Shown here piece after piece: positions 39,652-48,237 of a stretch of DNA of 64,000 bases; positions within the stretch are counted from its first letter, which is position 1, and the number at the start of each line of letters is the position of its first letter. The translations under genes and the position numbers were made by a program. The notes under the pieces were generated by a model, which saw nothing but the letters and a program-made list of their open reading frames with translations, made no database searches and had not been told where the DNA came from. Where the stretch lies: positions 248,001 through 312,000 of the forward strand of contig NZ_SAUZ01000003.1 in the NCBI RefSeq assembly GCF_004022215.1, read 5' to 3'. This DNA comes from Paenirhodobacter populi. Its GTDB lineage: Bacteria; Pseudomonadota; Alphaproteobacteria; Rhodobacterales; Rhodobacteraceae.

Positions 39652-39677
39652 TTCAGTCCCCTCTCTGTCGGTTGTTG

Positions 39678-40658
39678 TCAGGCTTCGAGGCGGTGCATCC
39701 GCCCCTGATCCCATCCCAGATGGACGGTTTCGCCGGGATTGATCGGTGCGGCGAAGAAACGGTCCTCGGGCACCAGCGAAACGATTTCCTCGCCCGCTTC
39801 GGTCTTGGTGGTCACGGCGACGCGGTCGCCCTGATATTCGACGCCGGTGACGGCGGCGGGCAGGCCGATGGCGGCGATCGCCACCTCGTCGGCGCGGATG
39901 GCGTAGCGCGCGCCGTCCCAGCCGATGACATTGTGCCCGCCCATGAACCGCGCGACGAATTCGGTGCGCGGCTTCGACCAGACGTCGCGCGGCGGCCCCG
40001 CCTGCTCGATCACCGCGTTGTTCATCACCACGCATTCATCGGCGAGCGCCAGCGCCTCGTCCTGCCCATGCGTGACGTGGACGAAGGTGATGCCCAGCTC
40101 GCGTTGCAGGCGCTTCAGTTCCGCCCGCATGCGGATGCGCAGGAACGGGTCGAGCGCCGAAAGCGGTTCGTCCAGCAGCAGCACCCGCGGTTCCGTCACC
40201 AGCGCGCGGGCCAGCGCGACGCGCTGTTGCTGTCCACCCGAAAGCTGCGCCGGAAGCCGGTCGGCCAGATGGTCCATCGCCACCAGATCCAGCAGCTTCA
40301 TCGCCCGGGCGTGCCGCGTTTCCTTGTCCACGCCCTTCATCTTCAGCGAAAAGGCCACGTTGTCCTTGACCGACAGATGCGGGAAGAGCGCGTAGCTTTG
40401 GAACATCATCGCGGTGCCGCGTCTGGCCGGCGGCAGATGCGAGATATCGGCCCCGTCCAGCAGGATCGCCCCGTCGCTGACCGTTTCATGCCCGGCGATC
40501 ATCCGCAGGGTCGAGGATTTTCCGCAGCCCGAGGGCCCGAGCAGACAGATATAGCTGGCCGGCGGAAAGATGTGACTGACGTCATTCACCGCCACGGTCT
40601 GGCCGTAACGCTTGGTCAGATGGACAAGCTCAAGATCGTTGCTGGTGCGCGTCGCCAT
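39678..40658 (-). CDS. ABC transporter ATP-binding protein (PotA-like)
   Basis: 326 residues from MATRTSNDLELVHLTKRYG. Walker A GPSGCGKSS near 40-48, signature LSGGQQQRVALARAL, Walker B VLLLDEPLSALD, H-loop VTHGQDEA. The C-terminal TOBE-type domain (about 250-326) contains NVIGWDGARYAIRADEV. First gene of the five-gene operon, with the promoter in the 241-bp gap shared with the divergent GntR gene. Confidence 0.94.
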   Translation of the reverse strand: MATRTSNDLELVHLTKRYGQTVAVNDVSHIFPPASYICLLGPSGCGKSSTLRMIAGHETVSDGAILLDGADISHLPPARRGTAMMFQSYALFPHLSVKDNVAFSLKMKGVDKETRHARAMKLLDLVAMDHLADRLPAQLSGGQQQRVALARALVTEPRVLLLDEPLSALDPFLRIRMRAELKRLQRELGITFVHVTHGQDEALALADECVVMNNAVIEQAGPPRDVWSKPRTEFVARFMGGHNVIGWDGARYAIRADEVAIAAIGLPAAVTGVEYQGDRVAVTTKTEAGEEIVSLVPEDRFFAAPINPGETVHLGWDQGRMHRLEA

Positions 40659-40819
40659 TCCGTCCCTGTTCCCCACATTGCTTCCGGCGGTGCCTTTGGG
40701 TCACCGTGGGGCAGGCTCCGGCGATTCCCGAGGATTTTATCGCGTCACCGGGGGTCGAGACATGGTCTGCCTGAATTTTGACCGAAAGCGCCGTGGCCGA
40801 GCACAATATTGCGGACAAA

Positions 40820-40831
40820 ATCGTATACAAT
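40820..40831. promoter_or_regulatory. Candidate GntR operator between potA-like and gntR genes
   Basis: ATCGTATACAAT, centred on the palindrome GTATAC, fits the TNGT-N-ACNA pattern of FCD/FadR-type GntR proteins. It lies 69 bp before the GntR start and in the divergent promoter of the ABC operon. Confidence 0.5.
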
Positions 40832-40899
40832 AATGGCGACACGCTCGGCCGCTTGCCTTCCCCCGGTCCGGCGCGCCAGAATCAAGGTACGGAGGTCGC

Positions 40900-41583
40900 A
40901 TGGACGCAATCGCACAGGAAAAGACGGCAGAAAGCATCGCAACGGATCTGGCGCTGGCGATCCATGAACATCGCCTGTCGCCCGGGGCGAAGCTGTCGGA
41001 AGATGAGGTGGGGGAGATTTTCGGCGTGTCCCGCACGGTGGTGCGGGCGGCGCTCCAGCGTCTGGCGCATGACCGGCTGGTGGAGCTGAAGCGCAATCGC
41101 GGGGCCTTCGTCGCCAAGCCGACGGTGAAGGAGGCGCGCGAGGTGTTCGAGGCGCGTGCCCTGCTGGAACCGCGCACCGCGCGTTCCGCCGCCGAACGGA
41201 CGACCGAGGCGGACATGATCCGCCTGCGCAGCCATATCGCCGAAGAGCACGCGGCCCTGCATGCCGGAAATCCCGGTCGGGCACTGTTCCTGTCAGGCCT
41301 GTTCCATACGGAAATCGCCCGCATCGCCAATCAGGCGACGGTCGAGGCATTCATCGTGCAGCTTGTCGCGCGATCATCGCTGATCATCGCGTTGTATTGG
41401 CAGCGGCGGAATGCCCTGTGCGAAAGTCATGCGCATCACGCATTGCTCGATGCGCTGAAACATCACGATGGCGATCGGGCGGAGGAGCTGATGAAGCATC
41501 ATCTGCTGGACCTGCTGTCCTCGCTCGACCTGCGCAATTCGGAATCCGCCCCCCGCTCGCTGCGCGAGGCGTTGCGGCATTGA
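40900..41583 (+). CDS. GntR-family regulator with FCD domain
   Basis: 227 residues. Winged helix at about 10-75: LAIHEHRLSPGAKLSEDEVGEIFGVSRTVVRAALQRLAHDRLVEL. FCD domain: FEARALLEPRTARSAAER, LFHTEIARIAN and HAHHALLDALKHHDGDRAEELMKHH with metal-type histidines. Divergent from the ABC/racemase operon and probably its local repressor, sensing the substrate or a product. The C-terminus ends in SLREALRH. Confidence 0.9.
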   Translation: MDAIAQEKTAESIATDLALAIHEHRLSPGAKLSEDEVGEIFGVSRTVVRAALQRLAHDRLVELKRNRGAFVAKPTVKEAREVFEARALLEPRTARSAAERTTEADMIRLRSHIAEEHAALHAGNPGRALFLSGLFHTEIARIANQATVEAFIVQLVARSSLIIALYWQRRNALCESHAHHALLDALKHHDGDRAEELMKHHLLDLLSSLDLRNSESAPRSLREALRH

Positions 41584-41585
41584 CG

Positions 41586-41614
41586 TTCCGGGCCGCGACA
41601 GGCGCGGCCCGGAA
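41586..41614. terminator. Hairpin between gntR and the hns-type gene
   Basis: TTCCGGGCCGCG-ACAGG-CGCGGCCCGGAA: a 12-bp perfect stem in the 36-bp convergent gap. U-tracts are poor, but its placement suits a bidirectional terminator. Confidence 0.7.
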
Positions 41615-41619
41615 ACGGA

Positions 41620-41934
41620 TCAGATCTCGAAATCTTCGATGGGTTTTCCCTGCGCCAGAGCCTCGGCGATCCAGCCGGGCTTGCGGCCGCGGCCGGTCCA
41701 GGTCTGTTCCGGATCGGCGGGATTGCGGTATTTCGGCACGGACACACGCTTGCGCGCGGCCGGCCCTTCCAGCAGATCCGAAAGCGAAAAGCCAAGCTCT
41801 TTCGCCCGCGATTCCAGTTCCGCCTTGGCCTCGGCCCGACGTCTGGTTTCATAGGTGCCAATGGCTTTGTCGACATCTTTCTGCAACTGCTTCAACTCGG
41901 AAAAGGACAGGGCATTCAGGTCAAGGTCGGGCAT
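41620..41934 (-). CDS. H-NS family nucleoid protein (HvrA/Spb type)
   Basis: 104 residues from MPDLDLNALSFSELKQLQKDVDKAI. The N-terminal coiled coil (about 10-55) mediates oligomerisation. The C-terminal DNA-binding motif is YRNPADPEQTWTGRGRKPGWI, with the TWTGRGRxP core of H-NS. In Rhodobacter such proteins tune photosynthesis and nitrogen genes and AT-rich DNA. The second of two adjacent ATGs is preferred because its GGAGTG box is 6 nt away. The 645 bp upstream is gene-free. Confidence 0.92.
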   Translation of the reverse strand: MPDLDLNALSFSELKQLQKDVDKAIGTYETRRRAEAKAELESRAKELGFSLSDLLEGPAARKRVSVPKYRNPADPEQTWTGRGRKPGWIAEALAQGKPIEDFEI

Positions 41935-42579
41935 CATTTCACTCCGGGTCAAACTGTTTGCGGTATGGGTTGCGAAATACGCCCCGACTGTTCAATTTTG
42001 GAAACATTTCAGCACGATATTGGCTGAGAGTTTCGGGTGATGAACCAATCTGGACGTCTAACTCGAAACGGGGATCTATCTTCGATTTCCGGGAATGGAA
42101 ACCGCTTTCAGGTGGACATGCGCAACATTCCGCCATCATGCTGGAATGGTATTCGGCTCAGAGTTTATCGCAGTGGTCGGAATGGGTGAGTGTTGCGAAT
42201 ATAACTTCTCCGGCCCTGAATTCAAGAACCCCGGAACCGGACGGGCTTTTAGACAGGGGTCGTCTTTTCTGGCAGAGTTCCTGACCCAAATAAATGCGTT
42301 TTCCCGAAAACCGCCAATCCATGGCCCTGTCGCGCACGATCGTCCGAAATTCAATTCCGCCCACGGGTATTGCGCGCTTTATCCGGTCAGAATCGCATCG
42401 GCCGGAGCTGTGTCAAAACCCGGTTCCGGCAAGGCACCAAAGAAGGCTGTTCTCCACAATGGCCCCCATGTCCACATCGGCGCGTGCCGATAGCCCCATG
42501 AGGGAATTTCTTTCTGCGCCGCTGCCATAAAGGCGTATTTTGACACAGTCTCGGCCCCCGACAATAGCCGGCGATTTCT
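41935..42579. other. 645-bp gene-poor region of lower GC upstream of the H-NS gene
   Basis: The only long stretch here with many A/T runs. Short open frames occur on both strands (for example minus 42158-42364) but have no ribosome-binding site, domain or codon pattern like the neighbours. It should contain the promoter of the H-NS gene, probably within the first 200 bp, and an inverted-repeat pair at 42408/42548. It may be the decayed remains of transferred DNA; no gene could be recognised. Confidence 0.6.
42408..42548. repeat. Inverted-repeat pair resembling small IS/MITE ends
   Basis: CTGTGTCAAAA (42408-42418) and its exact complement TTTTGACACAG (42538-42548) enclose about 119 bp with no ORF. 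GAG lies outside the left end and GAGA outside the right end (reverse strand). CTGTGTCAAAA-type termini occur in several IS families. No clear target-site duplication was found. Confidence 0.45.
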
Positions 42580-43488
42580 TCAGTCGACCGGCGCCAGAAA
42601 ATCCCGCAGGCGGGGCGTCATGAAATCCAGAAAGGCGCGGACGCGATGGGGAATGTTCTCGCCCCCCAGAAACAGGGCGTGGATATCCTCGGTATCGCCC
42701 GCGACGGCATCGGCCAGCACCTCGACCAGCCGCCCGGCGCGCAGATCCTCGCGCACATGGAATTCGCCGATCCTTGCAAGGCCGACCCCGGCCAGGGCCA
42801 TGCGCCGCACCGTCTCGCCGTTGTTGGCGATCATCGGTCCGGTCACGCTGCGGTCGACGATCCGCCCGCTGTCCCGCAGGGGCCAGACCGGGGCGACGCG
42901 GCGGAAGTTGAAGCCGAGGCAGCTGTGATCCGCCAGATCGGCGATTTCGGCCGGGGCGCCGCGACGGGCAAGATAGCCGGGTGCCGCCACGATCTTGCGC
43001 TGCGCCACGCCCAGCTTGCGCGCCGTCATGCCGGAATCGGACAAAGGCCCCACCCGGAACGCCACATCCGTCCGGTCGAGATACAGGTCCACGATCTCGT
43101 CCGACAGCGACAGATCCACGGTGATGTTCGGATAGGCATGCCAGAAGGCAGGCAGCAGCGGCTCCACCCCAAAGATCCCGAACCCCACCGAGGCACTGAC
43201 CCGCACCGTGCCGCCGGTGCTGGCCGCGCCATGCGACAGCTCGCGTTCGATATCCTCAAGCCCGGCCAGCAGCACCCGGCTGCGTTCGTAATAGACCTGC
43301 CCCTCGGCGGTGAGCGACAGATGCCGGGTCGAGCGTTCCAGAAGCCGCACCCCCAGCCGCGCCTCGATCCGCGAGATCAGCTTGCTGACGGTCGAGGGCG
43401 TCATCCGCAACAGCCGCGCCGCTTCGGAAAAGCTGCCGGTTTCCACTACCCGCTGGAAGACCTGCATCTCTCCCGCTCTGTTGTCCAT
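42580..43488 (-). CDS. LysR-family transcriptional regulator
   Basis: 302 residues from MDNRAGEMQVFQRVVETGSFSEA. The N-terminal HTH contains AARLLRMTPSTVSKLISRIEARLGVRLLERSTRHLSLT. The substrate-binding domain from about 90 has GTVRVSASVGFGIFGVEPLLPAFW. It resembles the PA14-type/DsdC-like LysR group that controls a divergent oxidoreductase. A GTG 2 codons upstream is an alternative start. The 137-bp gap to the aldo-keto reductase presumably holds its operator. Confidence 0.92.
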   Translation of the reverse strand: MDNRAGEMQVFQRVVETGSFSEAARLLRMTPSTVSKLISRIEARLGVRLLERSTRHLSLTAEGQVYYERSRVLLAGLEDIERELSHGAASTGGTVRVSASVGFGIFGVEPLLPAFWHAYPNITVDLSLSDEIVDLYLDRTDVAFRVGPLSDSGMTARKLGVAQRKIVAAPGYLARRGAPAEIADLADHSCLGFNFRRVAPVWPLRDSGRIVDRSVTGPMIANNGETVRRMALAGVGLARIGEFHVREDLRAGRLVEVLADAVAGDTEDIHALFLGGENIPHRVRAFLDFMTPRLRDFLAPVD

Positions 43489-43625
43489 GCGCACCGCCTG
43501 TGAAATCCTTTCACAGATAATGTGGAGATCCGGGCGGTTATCAAGCCCGATCCCGCGCCGTATCTGTGAACGACAGGCGCGGGCACCGCGTCCCTCCTCC
43601 CACCCGCATCCCCAAGGATTGTTTC

Positions 43626-44450
43626 ATGGACTATGTCATCGCGCATGGCGCGAAAATCCCCGCCCTCGGCTTCGGCGTCTTCCGCATGTCGGAGGCGGAG
43701 GTCGAGACCATCATCCCCGCCGCGCTGGAAACCGGCTTTCGCCATTTCGACACGGCGCAGATCTACGGCAACGAGGCGGCGCTCGGCCGCGCGCTTCAGG
43801 CGTCCGGCGCGGCGCGCGAGGATCTGTTCCTGACCACCAAGGTCTGGGTCGACAAATACGAACCGGCGCGCTTTGCCGCCTCGGTCGACGAAAGCCTTGA
43901 AAAGCTGCGCGTCGATCAGGTCGATCTGCTGCTCCTGCACTGGCCGGGGCATGAGGTGCCGGTGGCCGACCAGATCGCCATGCTCGACGCCGCGCAGGCG
44001 GCGGGCAAGACCCGCTTTGTCGGCGTCAGCAACCAGAACGTCCCGCAGCTGCGCGAATCGGTGGCGACCAGTACCGCCCCGATCGTCACCAACCAGATCG
44101 AGATGCACCCCTATCTGGACCAGAGCGCGATGGTCGCCGCAGCCAAGGCCACCGGCACCGCGCTGACCGCTTATTACGGCATGGCCGATGGCGCCGTGCC
44201 GCGCGATCCGCTGTTGCAGAAGATCGGCGCGCAATATGGCAAGACGGCGGCGCAGGTCGGCCTGCGCTGGCTGCTGCAACAGGGCCATATCGCGCTGTCG
44301 AAAACCGCGCATGCCGGGCGTCTGGCCGAAAACTTCGCCGTCTTCGACTTCACCCTGAGCGATCAGGACATGGCTCAGATCGCGACGCTCGCCCGTCCGG
44401 ACGGCCGCATCGTCGATCCCGAGGGCCTCGCCCCCGACTGGACCGCATAA
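43626..44450 (+). CDS. Aldo-keto reductase (2,5-diketo-D-gluconate reductase-like)
   Basis: 274 residues, a cytosolic NADPH-dependent TIM-barrel reductase. Catalytic tetrad: D42 and Y47 in FDTAQIYGNE, K72 in LTTKVWVDKY, H105 in LLLLHWPG. The C-terminal phosphate-binding region has ALSKTAHAGRLAENF. Length and motifs fit DkgB-like reductases; the natural carbonyl substrate is unknown. Divergent from the LysR gene and 10 bp from the MFS gene, so regulator, enzyme and efflux pump look like one unit. Confidence 0.92.
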   Translation: MDYVIAHGAKIPALGFGVFRMSEAEVETIIPAALETGFRHFDTAQIYGNEAALGRALQASGAAREDLFLTTKVWVDKYEPARFAASVDESLEKLRVDQVDLLLLHWPGHEVPVADQIAMLDAAQAAGKTRFVGVSNQNVPQLRESVATSTAPIVTNQIEMHPYLDQSAMVAAAKATGTALTAYYGMADGAVPRDPLLQKIGAQYGKTAAQVGLRWLLQQGHIALSKTAHAGRLAENFAVFDFTLSDQDMAQIATLARPDGRIVDPEGLAPDWTA

Positions 44451-44460
44451 GGAAGACGGC

Positions 44461-45639
44461 ATGAAAACCGCAGATACCGCCGCCGGCGCCGAGGTGCGCG
44501 GCGGCCCGAACTGGCCGCTGCTGGCGCTGGCCATGGGGGCCTTCGGCATCGGCACGACCGAGTTTTCGCCCATGGGCCTTCTGCCGGTGATCGCCGAGGG
44601 GGTGAACGTCTCGATCCCCTCGGCCGGGCTGCTGGTCAGCGCCTATGCCGCGGGGGTGATGCTCGGCGCCCCGGTGATGACGCTGCTGTTCAGCCGCTTC
44701 GGCAAGCGGACGGCGCTGATGACGCTGATGGGGATCTTCACCATCGGCAACATCATGTCGGCACTGGCGCCCGACTACTGGACGCTGCTGATCGCGCGGC
44801 TGGTCACCAGCCTGAACCATGGCGCGTTCTTCGGCCTCGGCGCGGTGGTCGCGGCGAGCGTGGTGCCCAGGGACCGGCGGGCCAGCGCCGTCGCCACCAT
44901 GTTCATGGGCCTGACGATTGCCAATATCGGCGGCGTTCCGGCGGCGACATGGCTGGGCCAGCAGATCGGCTGGCGCGCGGCCTTTGCCGGCACGGCGGTG
45001 CTTGGGCTGGTGGCCATCGCCGCGCTGTGGTTCGCGCTGCCGCAGGGCGAACCCGGCCGCCGCCCCGAGGTGCGGCGCGAGCTGCGCGTCCTCATCCGGC
45101 CGCAGGTGCTGATCGCGCTGCTGACGACCGTGATGGGGTCGGCGGCGATGTTCACGCTCTACACCTATATCGCACCGACGCTGGAAACCCTGACCGGCGC
45201 GTCTCAGGGGTTCGTGACGCTGGTGCTGGTGCTGACCGGGATCGGCTTCACCATCGGCAACGGGCTCGGCGGGCGTCTGGCGGACTGGTCGCTGAACGGG
45301 GCGACGGCGATCTTCATGGGGGCGCTGGCGGTCACCATGCTGGCGATCCCCTTCCTGATCGGCAGCCAGACCGGCGCGGCCATCACCCTGACGATCTGGG
45401 GCGCGGCGGCCTTTGCCCTTGTCCCGCCGGTGCAGATGCGCGTCATGCAGGCCGCGCATGAGGCACCGGGGCTGGCCTCCTCGATCAACATCGGGGCGTT
45501 CAACTTTGGCAATGCGATCGGCGCGGCGGTGGGCGGCGCGGTCATCGGACTGAACCTCGGCTATGCGGCGGTGCCGGTGGCGGGCGGCGTGCTGGCGCTG
45601 GCGGGGCTGGGGCTCGTCTGGCTCGGTCGGCGCGGCTGA
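44461..45639 (+). CDS. MFS transporter (AraJ/YdhP-like)
   Basis: 392 residues, 12 TM helices. Start region NWPLLALAMGAFGIGTTEFSPMGLLPVIAEG is the DHA1 AraJ-type signature, and motif A is FSRFGKRTALM. Proteins of this group export sugars, arabinose-like compounds or drugs. Cotranscribed with the aldo-keto reductase and followed by a terminator. Confidence 0.9.
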   Translation: MKTADTAAGAEVRGGPNWPLLALAMGAFGIGTTEFSPMGLLPVIAEGVNVSIPSAGLLVSAYAAGVMLGAPVMTLLFSRFGKRTALMTLMGIFTIGNIMSALAPDYWTLLIARLVTSLNHGAFFGLGAVVAASVVPRDRRASAVATMFMGLTIANIGGVPAATWLGQQIGWRAAFAGTAVLGLVAIAALWFALPQGEPGRRPEVRRELRVLIRPQVLIALLTTVMGSAAMFTLYTYIAPTLETLTGASQGFVTLVLVLTGIGFTIGNGLGGRLADWSLNGATAIFMGALAVTMLAIPFLIGSQTGAAITLTIWGAAAFALVPPVQMRVMQAAHEAPGLASSINIGAFNFGNAIGAAVGGAVIGLNLGYAAVPVAGGVLALAGLGLVWLGRRG

Positions 45640-45642
45640 AGC

Positions 45643-45668
45643 GGGCGGGCTCCAGCCCGCCCCTTTCC
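45643..45668 (+). terminator. Terminator after the MFS gene
   Basis: GGGCGGGCT-CC-AGCCCGCCC followed by CTTTCC, just after the stop. Confidence 0.8.
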
Positions 45669-45755
45669 CTTCCCGCACACGGAAGTTTCACTGGCCCGAT
45701 CCTCCCGCCTGCGGGACAGTAAATTACCGAGGACATCACAAATGGGAGAGACAGG

Positions 45756-46643
45756 ATGACCAGACTGACCGCAAAGGACTTCCCCCAGGAACTGCTGGAG
45801 CTTTACGACTTCTACGCCCACGGCCGGATCACCAAGCGCGAGTTCCTCGACAAGGCGGGCAAGTTCGCCGTGGGGGGCATGACGGCGGCGGCGATCCTTG
45901 CGTCGATGAGCCCGGATTACGCGCTGGCGCAGCAGGTCTCCTTCACCGATCCGGACATCGAGGCGGAATACATCACCTATCCCTCGCCCAACGGCCACGG
46001 CGAGGTGCGCGGCTATCTGGTGCGCCCGGCCGGGGCCACCGGCCCGCTGCCGGGCGTGGTGGTGGTCCACGAAAACCGTGGCCTCAACCCCTATATCGAG
46101 GATGTGGCCCGCCGTCTTGGCAAGGCCGGATATGTGGCACTGGCGCCCGACGGGCTGACCTCGGTCGGCGGCTATCCCGGCAATGACGAAAAGGGGCGCG
46201 AGTTGCAGCGGCAGGTCGATCCGACGAAGCTGATGAACGATTTCTTCGCCGCGATCGAATATCTGATGGCCAGCGACCAGACCACCGACAAGGTCGGCAT
46301 CACCGGCTTTTGCTACGGCGGCGGGGTGTCGAACGCGGCCGCCGTCGCCTACCCGGAACTTGCGGCAGCGGTGCCCTTTTACGGAAGGCAGGCCCCGGTC
46401 GCGGATGTGCCCCAGCTCAACGCGCCCCTCCTGCTGCAATTCGCCGAGCATGACGACAACGTCAACGCCGGCTGGCCCGCCTATGAGGCGGCGCTCAAGG
46501 AAAACGGCAAGGTCTACGAGGCCCACATCTATCCGGGCACCAACCACGGCTTCCACAACGATTCGACCCCGCGCTATGACGAGGCGGCGGCGAAGCTCGC
46601 ATGGGATCGCACGCTCGAATGGTTCGGACGCTATCTGTCCTGA
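45756..46643 (+). CDS. YghX-type dienelactone hydrolase family protein
   Basis: 295 residues. The N-terminal extension HGRITKREFLDKAGKFAVGGMTAAAIL is a twin-arginine-like (KR) export signal placed about 27 residues in, as in YghX. The alpha/beta-hydrolase core has nucleophile Cys186 in TGFCYGGG (Cys as in dienelactone hydrolase), acid EHDDN and base NHGFHND. It probably hydrolyses an ester or lactone outside the cytosol. Monocistronic, preceded by a short leader and followed by repeat copies G and H. Confidence 0.9.
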   Translation: MTRLTAKDFPQELLELYDFYAHGRITKREFLDKAGKFAVGGMTAAAILASMSPDYALAQQVSFTDPDIEAEYITYPSPNGHGEVRGYLVRPAGATGPLPGVVVVHENRGLNPYIEDVARRLGKAGYVALAPDGLTSVGGYPGNDEKGRELQRQVDPTKLMNDFFAAIEYLMASDQTTDKVGITGFCYGGGVSNAAAVAYPELAAAVPFYGRQAPVADVPQLNAPLLLQFAEHDDNVNAGWPAYEAALKENGKVYEAHIYPGTNHGFHNDSTPRYDEAAAKLAWDRTLEWFGRYLS

Positions 46644-46700
46644 CCGGCGCGCGCGCCGAAGGGAGAAGACCGTTTCGGAACCACCCGAAGCGGTCTGCTG

Positions 46701-46760
46701 CTTTCGTGTTTCCATAAATATCCCGGGGGTGAGGCCGAAGGCCGAGGGGGCTGGCCCCCT
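46701..46760 (-). repeat. Composite intergenic repeat, copy G (minus orientation)
   Basis: Box 46701-46732, stem GGCC-GAA-GGCC (46733-46743), hairpin AGGGGGC-TG-GCCCCCT (46745-46760). Faces copy H head to head across 84 bp. Confidence 0.88.
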
Positions 46761-46844
46761 TGCCGCCCCATCAACCTGCAATCGGGATTGCGGTTCTAGC
46801 GCACATTCCAAAACGGGAGCCGGAGCACATTTTGGTGAAGTCGC

Positions 46845-46907
46845 AGGGGGCCAGCCCCCTCGCGCGTGCCGCGCTCACCCCCGGGATATTTATGGAAACA
46901 CGAAAGG
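46845..46907 (+). repeat. Composite intergenic repeat, copy H
   Basis: Hairpin AGGGGGC-CA-GCCCCCT (46845-46860), stem GCGCG-TGC-CGCGC (46862-46874), box CACCCCCGGGATATTTATGG plus AAACACGAAAGG (46876-46907). Forms with copy G an inverted pair filling the 296-bp gap between yghX and the PepSY-like gene. Confidence 0.88.
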
Positions 46908-46939
46908 CAGACGGGGCGTTCCGGATGTTTGAAGGGGGC

Positions 46940-47377
46940 TCAGTCGTCGGTATCGAAGTCGATCAGCCGCCCGTCCCGGGCGAATTCCGCATCGAACTCG
47001 CGGCCATCGGCAAGGCGGCCCTCGATCTCGATCCGGTCGTGATGGTCGAAGTCGAGCTTTTCCAGCACCGCATCGGCGGGCCAGGAGGGGTTGGCGCGCA
47101 CCGCCTCGGGGATCAGGGGCGCAACGGCGGAGACGGGGAAGCGGTCGCCACGACGGCCCTCGATTTCCTCGACGCGACCCTCGCGGTCCAACTCGACCGC
47201 GATCCGTGCCCCGCCCGGCAGGGTGCCGAGGATGACGCGGCCATAGTCAGAATGCTTCTTGTCCCGCACCTGCACGTCGCTCAGCCCGAGCGGGTCGAGC
47301 ACGGCGGGCACCTGTTGCGCCGCGACCGGCAGGGCCAGCGCGATCAGAAGGGCCGCCGTCAGGATTGCCTGTTTCAT
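46940..47377 (-). CDS. Periplasmic PepSY-like protein
   Basis: 145 residues from MKQAILTAALLIALALPVAAQQ, a clear Sec signal cut after AAA/AAQ. The mature part is small and charged, with repeated beta-hairpin-like stretches (LDFDHHDRIEIEGRLADGREFDAEF and VELDREGRVEEIEG) of PepSY type. An ATG 3 codons earlier sits only 1 nt from the AGGAG, so the later ATG is preferred. It lies just downstream of the methyltransferase on the same strand. Function unknown. Confidence 0.75.
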   Translation of the reverse strand: MKQAILTAALLIALALPVAAQQVPAVLDPLGLSDVQVRDKKHSDYGRVILGTLPGGARIAVELDREGRVEEIEGRRGDRFPVSAVAPLIPEAVRANPSWPADAVLEKLDFDHHDRIEIEGRLADGREFDAEFARDGRLIDFDTDD

Positions 47378-47430
47378 GGTCTTCATTCTCCTCATGCGAA
47401 ACCTTCTTTCAATCGAACGGCGGGGCGGGG

Positions 47431-48096
47431 TCATTCCGTCGGCAGGCGGCTGATCTCCAGCCCCGTCCCGACCGGCAAGAGCACGCTGCCGATCCCCGGC
47501 ACCGCCCGCACCGCGCGGGCGTATTCCGCTATCCCGGGCTCGACCGGGCGCATCATGTTGTCCGCGACGATCACCGCCCCGGGCGCGAGCTTCGGCAGGA
47601 AGGCCGCAAGGCAGGGCGCGTAAAGATCCTTCCAGCAGTCCAGAAAGACGAGGCCCGGCCGGTCCTCCATCGCGCCGATCAGGTCGATCGCATCGCCCAC
47701 GCGGAAATCGACGTGATCCGCAAGCCCGGCGCGTTCCGACATCTCCCTTGCATAAGCGGATTTGTAGCCATGCAGTTCCATCGTCACCAGCCGGCCGCCG
47801 GTGGCGCGCGCCGCCTCGGCCAGCCAGATGCCGGAATAGCCGAAAGACGTGCCGATCTCGAGGATCACAGGCGCCCCGATCCCCCGCGCCAGCGTGTTGA
47901 GAAACCGCCCCGTATCCGGCCCGATGGCCCGCATCCGCTGATCTTGCCCGCCGTCGCGGCCGCCCGGCGCCTCGCGCGGCTGGCCGCGTTCGGCGATCAT
48001 CCGCGCGTGATAGAGGTCGAGCACCGCCAGCACCCTGTCGTCGAGCGGATGTTCCCCCGTCGCGGCCCCGGCACGTTCGGCGATCTGATCGGACAT
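47431..48096 (-). CDS. Class I SAM-dependent (caffeoyl-CoA type) O-methyltransferase
   Basis: 221 residues from MSDQIAERAGAATGEHPLDDRVL. The SAM-binding fold shows PVILEIGTSFGYSGIWLAEAAR (motif I), RLVTMELHGYKSAYAREM (acidic end of strand 2), HVDFRVGDAIDLI and LVFLDCWKDLYAPCLAAFLPKLAPGAVIVADN. Related to metal-dependent catechol or caffeoyl-CoA methyltransferases; the acceptor is unknown. The long ORF upstream overlaps the next gene antisense and is not used. Confidence 0.88.
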   Translation of the reverse strand: MSDQIAERAGAATGEHPLDDRVLAVLDLYHARMIAERGQPREAPGGRDGGQDQRMRAIGPDTGRFLNTLARGIGAPVILEIGTSFGYSGIWLAEAARATGGRLVTMELHGYKSAYAREMSERAGLADHVDFRVGDAIDLIGAMEDRPGLVFLDCWKDLYAPCLAAFLPKLAPGAVIVADNMMRPVEPGIAEYARAVRAVPGIGSVLLPVGTGLEISRLPTE

Positions 48097-48237
48097 TTCC
48101 TGCTCCCCATGTTCCGGACCAAAGGTAAGTGCCGCCACCCTGCCGTCAAGCGCCGCACGGACCGGATGCCCCCCACGCCGGATCGTGCTAACAGGGGGCG
48201 CAGGCCGCCGGGATGGGCGGCGGGAAATGGGGGTCCG

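Noticed and set aside
42158-42364. Small minus-strand ORFs in the 41.9-42.6 kb gap
   Set aside because: No ribosome-binding site, no recognisable domain, several overlapping frames of equal length; more likely chance frames in low-constraint DNA.
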